Below are positions 49,448-58,482 of a stretch of DNA of 64,000 nt, piece after piece. A program made the position numbers and the translations under genes. The notes beneath the pieces are model-generated. The model had not been told where the DNA came from. It did not search any database and saw nothing but the letters and a program-made list of their open reading frames with translations. Numbering within the stretch: the first letter of the stretch is position 1; each line of letters starts with the position of its first letter. The stretch is from the NCBI GenBank assembly GCA_016716605.1, contig JADJWA010000001.1, forward strand, positions 1,240,001 to 1,304,000, read 5' to 3'. This stretch comes from Flavobacteriales bacterium (GTDB taxonomy: Bacteria; Bacteroidota; Bacteroidia; Flavobacteriales_F; PHOS-HE28).

Positions 49448-50451
49448 GCCTCCAGCAGCAGATTGCACCCCCTCGCATCACTGTTATCGAATCGCCCCAG
49501 CACCTCGAACGAGCCATCGGCGTGCAGGCGCCCGAGGTCCTGCGTGCTGATGAAGGGACAGCTCGCGATGTTGGCCAGGTCGAAGACATCGATGCCGCCG
49601 GTACGCCCAACAGGAACGGAAGCGAAAGGGTCATTCACCTCGCGGATGCGCACGCGCATCCACGGCGGGCAACGGTAAAGTCCATCGCCGATGCTCCAAG
49701 CCTGCGAGAGCAATTCGGTCATGCCGTATTCGCTGTGGATGGAGGGCACCTGAAACGCGTGCTTCAGGATGGCGTGCAGCTCTTCGCGCACGATCTCCGG
49801 CCTTCGTCCCTTCATGCCACCGGTCTCCATGAGGGTGGTGTGACGCAAGGGCATCGGGTGCTTCTCGGCCAGGTCGAGCAGCGCGAAGGTGACACCGAGG
49901 AGCAGGGTCTTGCGGCCCTCGGTTTCCGATCGTCTCAGCACCTCGGCAAGCTCATCGTACTGGTTCAGGTAGAAACCGCTTCGGGGGTCGCCGCTCGCAG
50001 CGACGAGCCTCTCAGCCATGTACACGAGCGAACTGCCCTGGCGCTCGAGGTAGGCCGGCAGCAGCGCTAGGATCCGCCATTCCGAAGGGCTTCCGTAAGC
50101 CGCAGAGAAGGAGCTCATGAAAGAGCGCTCGTAGTGCTCGGGCCAAGGCAACAGGTGCGTGCTGGCAATGCTGCCCGTGGTGCCGCTGCTCGTGAAAGTC
50201 AGGGCAGGTTCGAGCCCATCAAGGAGCACGCGCTGATTGCGGAAGACCGTGATGGGCAGGCAGGGGATGTCGGCTGCCCGTTCGACTCCGGTTCTCCCTG
50301 GCAGCGCCTCGAGGAAGGCCTTGTACACGGGGTTCCGTTCGGCATGCAGCCGGAAGAGGTCGATGGCCAGATGGTTGAAGGCAGCGGAGCTGTTCAGCGA
50401 GAATATGCGTTCGCGCAATTGAGGAAGGGTGCCGTCGAGGCGGGGCGTCAT
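49444..50451 (-). CDS. LuxE/PaaK-like acyl-activating enzyme
   Basis: 335 residues. Adenylate-forming fold: LTFTSSGTTGS is the phosphate-binding loop, METGGMKGRRPE and EYGMTELLSQ follow, as in the LuxE acyl-protein synthetase family found widely in Bacteroidota without lux genes. The C-terminus (QDLGRLHADGSFEVLGRFDNS) is the hinge region. No acyl carrier protein, reductase or luciferase gene is adjacent, so the acyl substrate and purpose are unknown. Divergent from the small lipoprotein gene, with only 14 nt between start codons. Confidence 0.85.
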   Translation of the reverse strand: MTPRLDGTLPQLRERIFSLNSSAAFNHLAIDLFRLHAERNPVYKAFLEALPGRTGVERAADIPCLPITVFRNQRVLLDGLEPALTFTSSGTTGSIASTHLLPWPEHYERSFMSSFSAAYGSPSEWRILALLPAYLERQGSSLVYMAERLVAASGDPRSGFYLNQYDELAEVLRRSETEGRKTLLLGVTFALLDLAEKHPMPLRHTTLMETGGMKGRRPEIVREELHAILKHAFQVPSIHSEYGMTELLSQAWSIGDGLYRCPPWMRVRIREVNDPFASVPVGRTGGIDVFDLANIASCPFISTQDLGRLHADGSFEVLGRFDNSDARGCNLLLEA

Positions 50452-50453
50452 GC

Positions 50454-50461
50454 TACTTTTG
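50454..50461 (+). promoter_or_regulatory. Perfect -7 box (TACTTTTG), 4 nt from ATG
   Basis: TACTTTTG exactly matches TAnnTTTG and ends 4 nt before the ATG at 50466. It also lies directly before the start of the divergent LuxE-like gene. Confidence 0.55.
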
Positions 50462-50465
50462 GCCT

Positions 50466-50981
50466 ATGCGCAACGCATTGATAAGGATCGCGAAAGTAGC
50501 CGGGGGCATGGCCGTGGCGCATGCGACGCTGATCGGATGCAAGAAGCCCGAGGTGTTCCCTCCGGAGCCCGCCATCGAGTTCAAGTCGTTCACGCAATTC
50601 GGCGATTCCGCCTCGCTGGTGATCGCCTTCACCGATGGCGATGGCGACATCGGCCTGAGTGATTCCGACAACCAGCCGCCCTTCGACACATCGAGCACCT
50701 ATTACCACAACCTCTTCATCGAATACGACACGCTCGAGAACGGGACATGGCGCCGTGTGGAATTCACGCTCCCCCTGTACTATCGCGTGCCGGTGATCAC
50801 GCCCACCGGGCAGAACAAGACGCTTGAGGGCGAGATTGCCGTGGCACTGAAACCGTGGCCATTGATTGGCTATCCAACGGGCTGGCCGGCGGACACCGTT
50901 CGATTCACCATCACGCTGGTGGACCGCGCCTTGCACGTGAGCAATGCGGTGGAGAGCCCCCAGCAGCGGATCGTCTATTGA
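50466..50981 (+). CDS. Small lipoprotein with DGDGDIGL motif
   Basis: 171 residues. Lipoprotein signal with LIGC, Cys25 (start at 50466). The mature part has FTDGDGDIGLSDSDN (about 55-70), a calcium-loop-like Asp-rich motif seen in a family of Bacteroidota lipoproteins of unknown function, and a beta-rich remainder ending TITLVDRALHVSNAVESP. It stands alone, with a promoter box immediately before it. Confidence 0.75.
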   Translation: MRNALIRIAKVAGGMAVAHATLIGCKKPEVFPPEPAIEFKSFTQFGDSASLVIAFTDGDGDIGLSDSDNQPPFDTSSTYYHNLFIEYDTLENGTWRRVEFTLPLYYRVPVITPTGQNKTLEGEIAVALKPWPLIGYPTGWPADTVRFTITLVDRALHVSNAVESPQQRIVY

Positions 50982-51149
50982 CCCTCACGGGTCCTCAGGC
51001 GGCCCGGTTCGTTCACCATGCAACTGCACCTGGAAGGATGGTTCCTTCTGCACTGGGCGCACGGCGCATCCAGGTCGTGCGGCATGAACTTCCCGCCCCT
51101 GCTTACAGGCGCCGCCATATCCTTCGTGCCTGGCGGACGGCAAACGAAA

Positions 51150-51170
51150 AGCCCCGCGTATCGCGGGGCT
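51150..51170 (-). terminator. Rho-independent terminator of tRNA-Gln
   Basis: AGCCCCGCG (51150-51158) pairs with CGCGGGGCT (51162-51170) over a 3-nt loop. On the minus strand, directly downstream of the tRNA, it is followed by TTTTCGTTT. Confidence 0.85.
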
Positions 51171-51176
51171 CTCTTG

Positions 51177-51249
51177 TTGGCCGACTAGGGCTCGAACCTA
51201 GACTCTTCTGAACCAAAATCAGACGTGTTGCCAGTTACACCATCGGCCA
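51177..51249 (-). tRNA. tRNA-Gln (anticodon TTG)
   Basis: On the minus strand the acceptor arms TGGCCGA and TCGGCCA pair perfectly; the anticodon stem-loop is TCTGA-TTTTGGT-TCAGA with anticodon TTG; the T-arm holds GGTTCGAGCC. The D-arm contains GGTGTAACTGGCAAC. Discriminator base A; 3' CCA is not encoded. An excellent terminator follows. Confidence 0.95.
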
Positions 51250-51339
51250 ATACCGCCCTTCTCTCGAAAAGCGCGGCGAATGTAGCACCAGGCTCCGTTA
51301 AGCGCCAAACCCGCAAGGAGGCCCCCATGCTTCTTTCGG

Positions 51340-51347
51340 TACTTTCG
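51340..51347 (+). promoter_or_regulatory. -7 box (TACTTTCG) of DUF2723 gene
   Basis: TACTTTCG, one base from TAnnTTTG, 25 nt before the ATG at 51373. Confidence 0.45.
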
Positions 51348-51372
51348 CCGCTTCCCGAACGAGATCTCACGC

Positions 51373-54300
51373 ATGGATTACAAGAAGCTGAACATCATTA
51401 CCGGCTGGGCGGTGTTCCTGGTGGCGGCATGGACCTACATCTCCACCATCGAGCCCACGGCGAGCTTCTGGGACTGTGGGGAGTTCATCGCAACGGCTTA
51501 CAAGCTGGAAGTGGGGCACCCGCCCGGCGCTCCATTGTTCATGATCCTGGGCCGCGTGGCCAGTGCATTCGTGGGGCCGGAGAATGTGCCGGTGGCCATG
51601 AACGTGCTGAGCGCGCTGGCCAGCGCTTTCACCATCCTCTTCCTGTTCTGGAGCATCACGCACATGGCGCACAAGCTCGCCGTGCGCGATAGCCGGGAGC
51701 TCACCATGGGCGCCGTTTACGCCATACTCGGCAGCGGAGCAGTGGGCGCATTGGCCTACACCTGGAGCGACAGCTTCTGGTTCAGCGCGGTGGAAGGTGA
51801 GGTGTACGCGCTCTCGAGCTTCTTCACCGCCATCGTGTTCTGGGCGATCCTCAAATGGGAGAGCGTGGCCGATGAGGCGCATAATATCCGATGGCTCATC
51901 CTCATCGCCTACCTCATGGGCCTGAGCATCGGGGTGCACCTGCTCAACCTGCTCTGCATCCCGGCCATCGCATTCGTGTACTACTTCAAGCGATACCCGG
52001 TAACGACCTGGGGCGTGGTGCTCACCTTCGTGGTCTCTGCGGTGATCCTGGGTGCCATCCAGGCGGTGATCATCCCTGGCTTGGTGAAATTGGCCGGCTG
52101 GTTCGAGCTCCGCTTCGTGAACGGCATGGGCCTGCCCTTCAACTCAGGCGTGCTGGTGTATGCGCTGCTCCTGATCGGCCTGACCACTTGGGGCCTGATC
52201 TGGACGCAGAAGAACGGCAAGGTGCTCTGGAACACGGTCATCCTGGGCGTGGCCGTGATCCTCGTGGGCTACAGCAGCTATGCCATGATCGTGGTGCGCA
52301 GCGTGGCCAATCCGCCCATCGACGAGAACAACCCGGAGAACGTCTTCAACCTGCTCAGCTACCTGAACCGCGAGCAGTACGGTGACCGCCCGCTGCTGAT
52401 CGGCCAGTTCTGGGACAGCCCGTACAGCAACGAGCGCAAGGATGGCACGCCCGTGCACACCGCCACGTACGTGGTGGAGAAGGGCGGCAAGGCCGTTCAG
52501 AAGTTCTACGACCGATGGAGCGCCGACCATTTCGTGGAACTGAACCCCGGCCACACCGTGCGGCACGAGTACATCGTCACCGATGAGCGCAAAGGCTCCG
52601 AGGTGGTGTACGACCCCCAGTTCACCATGATGTTCCCGCGCATGTACAGCTCGAGCCCGAGCCACATCAGCGCCTATAAGAGCTGGAGCGAATTCAAGGG
52701 CATGGCCATGCGCGGCACCGATCGCCAGGGGCGCACCACCAAGATCTACAAGCCCACCCAACTGGAGAACCTCCGCTTCTTCGGCGCTTACCAGCTCGAT
52801 TGGATGTACTGGCGCTACTTCATGTGGAATTTCGCGGGCCGCCAGAACGATGTGCAAGGCCACGGCGGCATCATGGATGGCAACTGGCTCACGGGCATCA
52901 AGGCCATCGATGAGCAGCGGCTGGGCAACCAGGATAAGCTGCCGTCGAGCATGACCCTCAACAAGGCCCTGAACAAATTCTACCTGCTGCCCTTGATCCT
53001 CGGCCTCGTTGGATTCGTGTACCAGTTGTTGCGGCATGGGCGCGATTGGAGCGTGGTCATGCTGCTCTTCTTCTTCACCGGTGTGGCGATCGTCATCTAC
53101 CTCAACCAGACGCCATACCAGCCGCGCGAGCGCGACTACGCCTATGTGGGATCCTTCTATGCCTTCGCGATCTGGATCGGCTTGGGCGTGTTCGCGCTCT
53201 ATGATGCCGCACGCGGAATCGCCATGCGCGACCTTGCTGTCGTGGCGGGCAGCGCGCTGGGACTGGCCGCGTTGAAGTTCATGGTCGAAGGTTTGGCCGA
53301 TGATCACCACGCCGTGTCGTACATCCTGTTCTTCATGAGCGCAGTAGGGGTTGGTGCAGTGGCGCTCTTCGCAGGGCTCGGCAAGCTCATGCGCTCCGAT
53401 GCCGCCCACGGCCTCTTGGCCACGATGATCGGCCTCGCGGTTCCTGCGGTGATGCTGGCCGATGGCTGGAACGACCACAATCGCGGGAACCGCTATCCAG
53501 CGCGCGACCTCGCCAGCAACTATCTGGAGAGCTGCGAGCCGAACGCCATCCTCTTCACCAACGGCGACAACGACACCTTTCCGCTCTGGTACGCCCAGGA
53601 AGTGGAGAACATCCGTACCGATGTGCGCGTGGTGAATCTCAGCCTGCTGAACACCGATTGGTACATCGACCAGATGCGCCGCAAGGCCTACAAGAGCGAT
53701 CCGGTGCCTTTCTCCATCCCGCCCGAGAAGTACCGCCAAGGCACGCGCGATGCCGTCTATCTGGTGCCGCGCGATGAGAAGAACAGCCCGCCCATGGACC
53801 TCCGCAAGGCCATCGCCTACGCGATCAATGACAAGACCATGCAGAGCGCCGGCGGCGACCGCTATGCCATCATCCCTGCCGATGCCTTCACCATCCCGGT
53901 GGACAAAGCACAGGTGCTCGCCCGCAACGTAGTGGAGCCCAAGGACACTGCGCGGATCGTGGATGCCATCACCTGGCGCGTGGGCCGCAGCGCGGTGATG
54001 AAGAACCACTTCCTCGTGCTGGACCTGCTGGCCAACAATGATTGGTCGCGCCCCATCTACTTCGCGGTCACCACCGGGCCTGACAGCTACATCGGCCTGC
54101 AGGACCACTTCCAGCTTGAGGGCCTCACCTACCGCGTGGTGCCGCTGGTAACGCCCAGCGATCCGCGCACCGGCAGCGCTGGCGCAGTGGCCACTGAGCG
54201 CATGTTCCGCACGGTAACCGAGAAGTTCCGCTGGGGCAACATGGAGACCGAGGGTGAGATCTACCTCGATGAGAACATCCTGCGCATGACCACCAACCTG

Positions 54301-54732
54301 CGGCTGCAACTGAGCGCGCTGGCCGAGGAGCTCATCGCCGAGGGGCGCATGGAGGATGCGCGAGCGATCCTGAACCTCAGCATCGAGAAGATGCCCGACC
54401 GCAACGTACCGTTCGACCGGGTCCTACTCCCAACGGTTGAGGCCTTGTACGCCGTTGGCGACACGGCCACGGCCAACCGCGTGGCAGAGCGCCTCTTCAC
54501 GATCATGGATGAGAACCTCGCATGGTTCATGAGCTTGGAGCCGCAGTTCATCAGGCCGCTCGAGAAGGAGGCGGATATCACGCACGCTGTCATGGGTCGC
54601 TTGGCTGAAGTAGCCACCAAGGAGGATAGCCTATTCGGTGCCCGCCTCGAGGCTCGCTTCCAAGCGGCCGACGAAGCCTTCCGCATGAGCAAGGTGGAAC
54701 GGCTGCGGAAGACCTCGCGGATGCGCTTCTGA
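51373..54732 (+). CDS. DUF2723 membrane protein (putative protein O-glycosyltransferase)
   Basis: 1119 residues. About a dozen hydrophobic segments in the first ~720 residues (ITGWAVFLVAAWTYISTIEP, VSAVILGAIQAVIIPGLV and others), then a large soluble C-terminal domain. The conserved loop FWDCGEFIATAYKLEVGHPPGAPLF (residues ~33-57) is typical of DUF2723, related to the GT39/POMT class of polyprenol-phosphate-sugar transferases. In Bacteroidota such proteins are suspected O-mannosyltransferases, but biochemical proof is limited. The GT2 upstream (44.7 kb) could supply the sugar donor. Followed 4 nt later by a polysaccharide deacetylase. Confidence 0.9.
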   Translation: MDYKKLNIITGWAVFLVAAWTYISTIEPTASFWDCGEFIATAYKLEVGHPPGAPLFMILGRVASAFVGPENVPVAMNVLSALASAFTILFLFWSITHMAHKLAVRDSRELTMGAVYAILGSGAVGALAYTWSDSFWFSAVEGEVYALSSFFTAIVFWAILKWESVADEAHNIRWLILIAYLMGLSIGVHLLNLLCIPAIAFVYYFKRYPVTTWGVVLTFVVSAVILGAIQAVIIPGLVKLAGWFELRFVNGMGLPFNSGVLVYALLLIGLTTWGLIWTQKNGKVLWNTVILGVAVILVGYSSYAMIVVRSVANPPIDENNPENVFNLLSYLNREQYGDRPLLIGQFWDSPYSNERKDGTPVHTATYVVEKGGKAVQKFYDRWSADHFVELNPGHTVRHEYIVTDERKGSEVVYDPQFTMMFPRMYSSSPSHISAYKSWSEFKGMAMRGTDRQGRTTKIYKPTQLENLRFFGAYQLDWMYWRYFMWNFAGRQNDVQGHGGIMDGNWLTGIKAIDEQRLGNQDKLPSSMTLNKALNKFYLLPLILGLVGFVYQLLRHGRDWSVVMLLFFFTGVAIVIYLNQTPYQPRERDYAYVGSFYAFAIWIGLGVFALYDAARGIAMRDLAVVAGSALGLAALKFMVEGLADDHHAVSYILFFMSAVGVGAVALFAGLGKLMRSDAAHGLLATMIGLAVPAVMLADGWNDHNRGNRYPARDLASNYLESCEPNAILFTNGDNDTFPLWYAQEVENIRTDVRVVNLSLLNTDWYIDQMRRKAYKSDPVPFSIPPEKYRQGTRDAVYLVPRDEKNSPPMDLRKAIAYAINDKTMQSAGGDRYAIIPADAFTIPVDKAQVLARNVVEPKDTARIVDAITWRVGRSAVMKNHFLVLDLLANNDWSRPIYFAVTTGPDSYIGLQDHFQLEGLTYRVVPLVTPSDPRTGSAGAVATERMFRTVTEKFRWGNMETEGEIYLDENILRMTTNLRLQLSALAEELIAEGRMEDARAILNLSIEKMPDRNVPFDRVLLPTVEALYAVGDTATANRVAERLFTIMDENLAWFMSLEPQFIRPLEKEADITHAVMGRLAEVATKEDSLFGARLEARFQAADEAFRMSKVERLRKTSRMRF

Positions 54733-54736
54733 AGCC

Positions 54737-55375
54737 ATGCTCCCGGTGAGGCCGCCCGCCCTGGCCCGTTTGCTCTGGCCCGGACTGCTGTGGCGCATGC
54801 CGTCAGAAGAGCGCGCGGTGTACCTCACCTTCGACGATGGCCCTACGCCCGGCATCACGGATTGGGTGCTGGAAAAGCTGCAGGAACATGGAGCGAGCGC
54901 CACCTTTTTCCTCGTGGGCGCGAATGCGGAGCGCCATCCGCAGCTCGTCGAGCGGATCAGGGCCGAGGGCCATTCCATCGGCAACCACACCTACAGCCAC
55001 CTGAACGGATGGCGGACGCCCTTCGATGCCTACATCGCTGATGCGGCGCGCGCGCAAGACTTCGCTGAATCGCGGCTCTTCCGTCCACCGTACGGCCGCA
55101 TCACGCGCAAGCAAGCGCGACGGCTCCGTGAACGCTTCACGGTGGTGATGTGGGATGCGCTCAGCATGGACTACGATGCGCGCGTGGCGCCCGAAGCGTG
55201 CCTGAGCAACGTGATTCGCCATGCGCGGGCCGGCTCCATCATCGTGTTCCACGACAGCCGCAAGGCGGAACCGAGCCTGCGGTACGCGTTGCCGGAGGCC
55301 CTGGAAGCGCTCGGTGCGATGGGCTTCCGGTTCAATGCGATCCCGCAGGCCGGGATCACTCGCCAGCGGAGGTGA
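54737..55375 (+). CDS. Polysaccharide deacetylase (NodB/CE4) family protein
   Basis: 212 residues. NodB homology domain: TFDDGP (31-36) with the catalytic Asp pair, metal ligands in GNHTYSHL, FRPPYGR, and a late H-D-S motif (IVFHDSRKAE). Removes acetyl groups from N-acetyl sugars in envelope or extracellular polymers. There is no clear signal peptide (MLPVRPPALARLLWPGL is weakly hydrophobic). Translationally coupled to the DUF2723 gene by a 4-nt gap. Its last 20 nt overlap the end of the convergent OmpA-family gene. Confidence 0.9.
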   Translation: MLPVRPPALARLLWPGLLWRMPSEERAVYLTFDDGPTPGITDWVLEKLQEHGASATFFLVGANAERHPQLVERIRAEGHSIGNHTYSHLNGWRTPFDAYIADAARAQDFAESRLFRPPYGRITRKQARRLRERFTVVMWDALSMDYDARVAPEACLSNVIRHARAGSIIVFHDSRKAEPSLRYALPEALEALGAMGFRFNAIPQAGITRQRR

Positions 55376-57554
55376 CCACGTACTCCGAGCGTCTATTCAC
55401 GGCGTGCTCCTCTTCGCTGCACTGCACGCCCGGAACGCAATGGTTCAGCAGCCGCGTGGCTCCGAAGCCGCGTGCTTTCAACCGGTCCTTTGCGACCCCC
55501 TTCTGCATGAGGTGCGCTGCGATCGCATCCGCGCGTTTCTGGGAGAGCGCTTCTTGCTCCTGCTGGTCGCCGCGGGAATCGTTATGGACACCGATCTCGA
55601 TTTTGATCGCGGGGTTCACGCCCAGCCGCTCCGCGAGCAGGTCGAGCTCCGCCTTCGCGCGCGGATCGAGCTGTGCGCTCTTCTCGGCCCAGCGCACGTG
55701 CTTAAGCGCTATGGGCTCGCCCATGGCGATCGGTTCCAGCACCAGTTCGCGCGCTTGCCCCAGGTCGATCACGCCGCTGCGCATGCCGATGGTGCTGATG
55801 GGGATGCTCAGGCTGAAATAACCCTGTTTCTCCACCACCACCTCGAATTCTTCGTTGGAAGGCAGGCGCATGCTCACGTCGCCACCGGCGCCGGTAAGCC
55901 TGCAATCGGAGCTGAAGCTGCTGAGATTCACGGCGCAGACCTTGGCGCCACCCACGAATCCCGGACCGTCCTTCTCGCGCACCGCGCCGCGCATCCAGAC
56001 GCCGGCATCGGCCACCAGATGGATATCTCGCGAGGCGATGAGCTCACGTTCGATCGAAGCGGTGCTCAGGTGCTGTTCGCCATCGTACCGGCCCTTCATG
56101 CTGGCCGTGATCCGGTAGCTGCGGCCCTTGCGCACACTGAAGGTGTACTCACCCTTCGCGTCCGTGATGGTGCTCCCGACGAGTCCGCTTTCCAGGTCGA
56201 TCAGCTTCACTTCGACCTCGGGCACCGGCGTATCGTGCTCATCATCGATCACGCGCCCCGTGACCAGGAAGCGCTCCTCGAGCGGCGAGAGCATCTCGAA
56301 GGCGTAGAGGTCGTCGTCACCGGAGCCGCCAGGCCGGTTGCTCGTGAAGAAGCCGCGCCTGCCTTCGGCATCGATGATGAAGGCGAAGTCGTCGCGCGGG
56401 CTGTTCACAGGAGCGCCCAGGTTCAGCGCGCCAGCGTATCGGCCGTCATCACCGCGCGTGGCGCGCAGGATGTCGAGCCCGCCCAACCCAGGGTGGCCGT
56501 TGCTGGCGAAGAAGAGGCTGCCATCGGTCGCCACGAACGGGAAGAGCTCGTTGCCCGGAGTGTTAATGGCCGCCCCCAAGTTGCTCGGCTCGCTCCATTG
56601 CCCATCGGCCAGCTCGCACACGTACAGGTCGCTGCCGCCTTGTCCTCCCGGCATGTCGCTCGAGAAGAAGAGCCAGCGGCCATCGGATGATAGGGCGGGA
56701 TGCGCGATGCTCACCTCGGAATTGTTGTAAAGGAATTGCTCTTCCGCGCCATAGCCTGCCGCCGTAAGCTTCGCCTTGAATATGGCCAAGCGGCTCACCC
56801 CCCGCTGGCTGCGTCGCGCACGGCCCTTGTAGAAGTTGTTCCGTGTGAACCACAGCACATCTCCGGAAGCGCTGGCCGATGCAGGCCCTTCATGATAGCG
56901 CGTGTTCACCGTGCCTTCGAGCGGAGCCACGTTCGTCAGGTCGCCATTCGCGGTCACATCGGCCGTGAAGAGGTCGAGGAAGGGCTGTGCGTTCCATGCG
57001 GCGCGCCGCTCAATCAGCCCAGTGCCTTGGCGCGAGCTGCTGAAGACCACGCGCTTCGGGCCGATCCATGCTGCGGCAAGGTCGGCTCCCGAGGTGTTGA
57101 TGCTAAGCCGCCGCACATTGAAGCGGTCCTGGTCCATCTGCAGCTTGCGCGCGAATAGCGCGATATTGCTGCGGCGTTCGATGCCCTCGGACTCGATCAG
57201 CGCCAAGTAACGGTCCATCCAGAGCTCTGCCTCCTCATAGCGCGCATTGGCCTTCAGGGCCTCCGCGTAGTGGTACAGGTCGATGGGCTCCCGGTTGAGG
57301 AACTTGACCACCACGGCGTACCAGCGTTCGGCCTCGGCCACATCGCCGAGCTTCGCGCTGCAGATAGCCAGGCGCTTGGTCACATGCTCGTTCACGGCGC
57401 CGAGCTCAGCGGCTGTGCGATAGAGCTCAGCCGCGCGCGCATAGGCCATCTGCGCGTAGTAGCGATCAGCCTCGCGCACGTATGGGTCGGTATTGCGCTG
57501 CGCCCATGATGGAGAAGCGGCGATCAGCAAGAGGGTGAGCAACAGCGCGCGCAT
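55356..57554 (-). CDS. PorE-like OmpA-family protein (TPR, PD40, CarboxypepD_reg)
   Basis: 732 residues. Signal peptide MRALLLTLLLIAASPSWA-Q fixes the start at 57554. Domain order: TPR-like helices (~20-150), PD40/WD40-like beta propeller with repeated DGRWLFFSSDMPGGQGGSDL and GSLFFASNGHPGLGGLDIL (~190-420), a carboxypeptidase-regulatory-like domain (FLVTGRVIDDEHDTPVPEVE, ~425-510), and an OmpA C-terminal peptidoglycan-binding domain (IEIGVHNDSRGDQQEQ, LSQKRADAIAAHLM). The same order is known for PorE of Porphyromonas gingivalis, a T9SS component. Third gene of the operon with PorP/SprF and a giant adhesin. Confidence 0.88.
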   Translation of the reverse strand: MRALLLTLLLIAASPSWAQRNTDPYVREADRYYAQMAYARAAELYRTAAELGAVNEHVTKRLAICSAKLGDVAEAERWYAVVVKFLNREPIDLYHYAEALKANARYEEAELWMDRYLALIESEGIERRSNIALFARKLQMDQDRFNVRRLSINTSGADLAAAWIGPKRVVFSSSRQGTGLIERRAAWNAQPFLDLFTADVTANGDLTNVAPLEGTVNTRYHEGPASASASGDVLWFTRNNFYKGRARRSQRGVSRLAIFKAKLTAAGYGAEEQFLYNNSEVSIAHPALSSDGRWLFFSSDMPGGQGGSDLYVCELADGQWSEPSNLGAAINTPGNELFPFVATDGSLFFASNGHPGLGGLDILRATRGDDGRYAGALNLGAPVNSPRDDFAFIIDAEGRRGFFTSNRPGGSGDDDLYAFEMLSPLEERFLVTGRVIDDEHDTPVPEVEVKLIDLESGLVGSTITDAKGEYTFSVRKGRSYRITASMKGRYDGEQHLSTASIERELIASRDIHLVADAGVWMRGAVREKDGPGFVGGAKVCAVNLSSFSSDCRLTGAGGDVSMRLPSNEEFEVVVEKQGYFSLSIPISTIGMRSGVIDLGQARELVLEPIAMGEPIALKHVRWAEKSAQLDPRAKAELDLLAERLGVNPAIKIEIGVHNDSRGDQQEQEALSQKRADAIAAHLMQKGVAKDRLKARGFGATRLLNHCVPGVQCSEEEHAVNRRSEYVVTSAGE

Positions 57555-57558
57555 GGGA

Positions 57559-58482
57559 TCAGAAGTGCCGCGGCGAGGAGGCCCGTCCGGTGAAGAAGCG
57601 CAGATCGTAGTTGAGCATGAGCTCGTGCGTGCCGGCATTGTAGGCGCCGATGCGCGTGGTGGTGAGGTCGAAGGCGTAACCGATCCGCAGCTGATCGCTC
57701 ACCTGGTATTGGCCCAGCACACCAAAGGCGTTGCCCACCCGGTACATGCCACCCAACCAGATGCGCTCGCGAAAAAGGAAGTTGGCGTTCACATCCACCG
57801 ATAGCGGAGCGCCTTGCACCATGCGCAGCATCATCGAGGGCTTGAACTTCACGCTGCGGTCGATATCGATCACATAGCCAGCTGCGAGGAACCAATGCCT
57901 GCGCTCCACGGCGGTCACGATGCCCGCGGCGGGCACCGCGTCAATCTCGTTCTGGAGCAGCTTAGGCGCGCTGAGGCCGACATAATAGGTAGGTGAATGC
58001 CAGAACACGCCGAAGCCGAAGTTCGGCAGCCACTTCCCTTGCACGCTCGCATTGGCGGCATCGGGATCAACGGTGGCCAGCGTCGCCAAATCGGCTTGAT
58101 ACAGGTTGGCGCCGCCTTTCAAACCGAATGCAAGGCGGGTGGTCTTGCCGGTGCGGATGCGGTAAGCGCAGTCGCCATAGAAGCCGGTCTGCCGTGTAGG
58201 GCCGATCCGGTCGTTGAGCACCGAGAGGCCCATCGAAATGCTCTCCGTCTTCAGGGGCGTGTGGGCCAGCAGGGTCTGCGTGCTCGGCGCCCCGGCGAAT
58301 CCCACCCATTGATGGCGGCTCAGGGCCATTGCCGTGAAGATGTCCGCGCTGCCCGCATAGGCCGGGTTCACGGCCAGCATGTTGAACATGTACTGGCTGT
58401 AGAGCGGGTCCTGTTGCGCATGCGAGGCGCGAACGCCAGCGAGCGCAAGGGCGAGAACGGCTATGTGGACGCTGCACCTCAT
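57559..58482 (-). CDS. PorP/SprF-family type IX secretion membrane protein
   Basis: 307 residues. Signal peptide MRCSVHIAVLALALAGVRASHA-Q, then the family hallmark QDPLYSQYMFNMLAVNPAYAG. The remaining sequence is a beta barrel (GLSVLNDRIGPTRQTGFYGD, LAFGLKGGANLYQADL, DQLRIGYAFDLTTTRIG) ending SSPRHF. SprF of Flavobacterium johnsoniae is needed for export and attachment of the adhesin SprB; here the gene directly follows a giant adhesin gene, with ATGA overlap, so it is probably dedicated to it. The PorE-like gene starts 4 nt after its stop. Confidence 0.93.
   Translation of the reverse strand: MRCSVHIAVLALALAGVRASHAQQDPLYSQYMFNMLAVNPAYAGSADIFTAMALSRHQWVGFAGAPSTQTLLAHTPLKTESISMGLSVLNDRIGPTRQTGFYGDCAYRIRTGKTTRLAFGLKGGANLYQADLATLATVDPDAANASVQGKWLPNFGFGVFWHSPTYYVGLSAPKLLQNEIDAVPAAGIVTAVERRHWFLAAGYVIDIDRSVKFKPSMMLRMVQGAPLSVDVNANFLFRERIWLGGMYRVGNAFGVLGQYQVSDQLRIGYAFDLTTTRIGAYNAGTHELMLNYDLRFFTGRASSPRHF

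Noticed and set aside
52144..54309. 721-codon open frame antisense to the DUF2723 gene
   Set aside because: Antisense to a well-supported membrane protein gene; no motif, no signal sequence, Val/His/Ala-rich composition.
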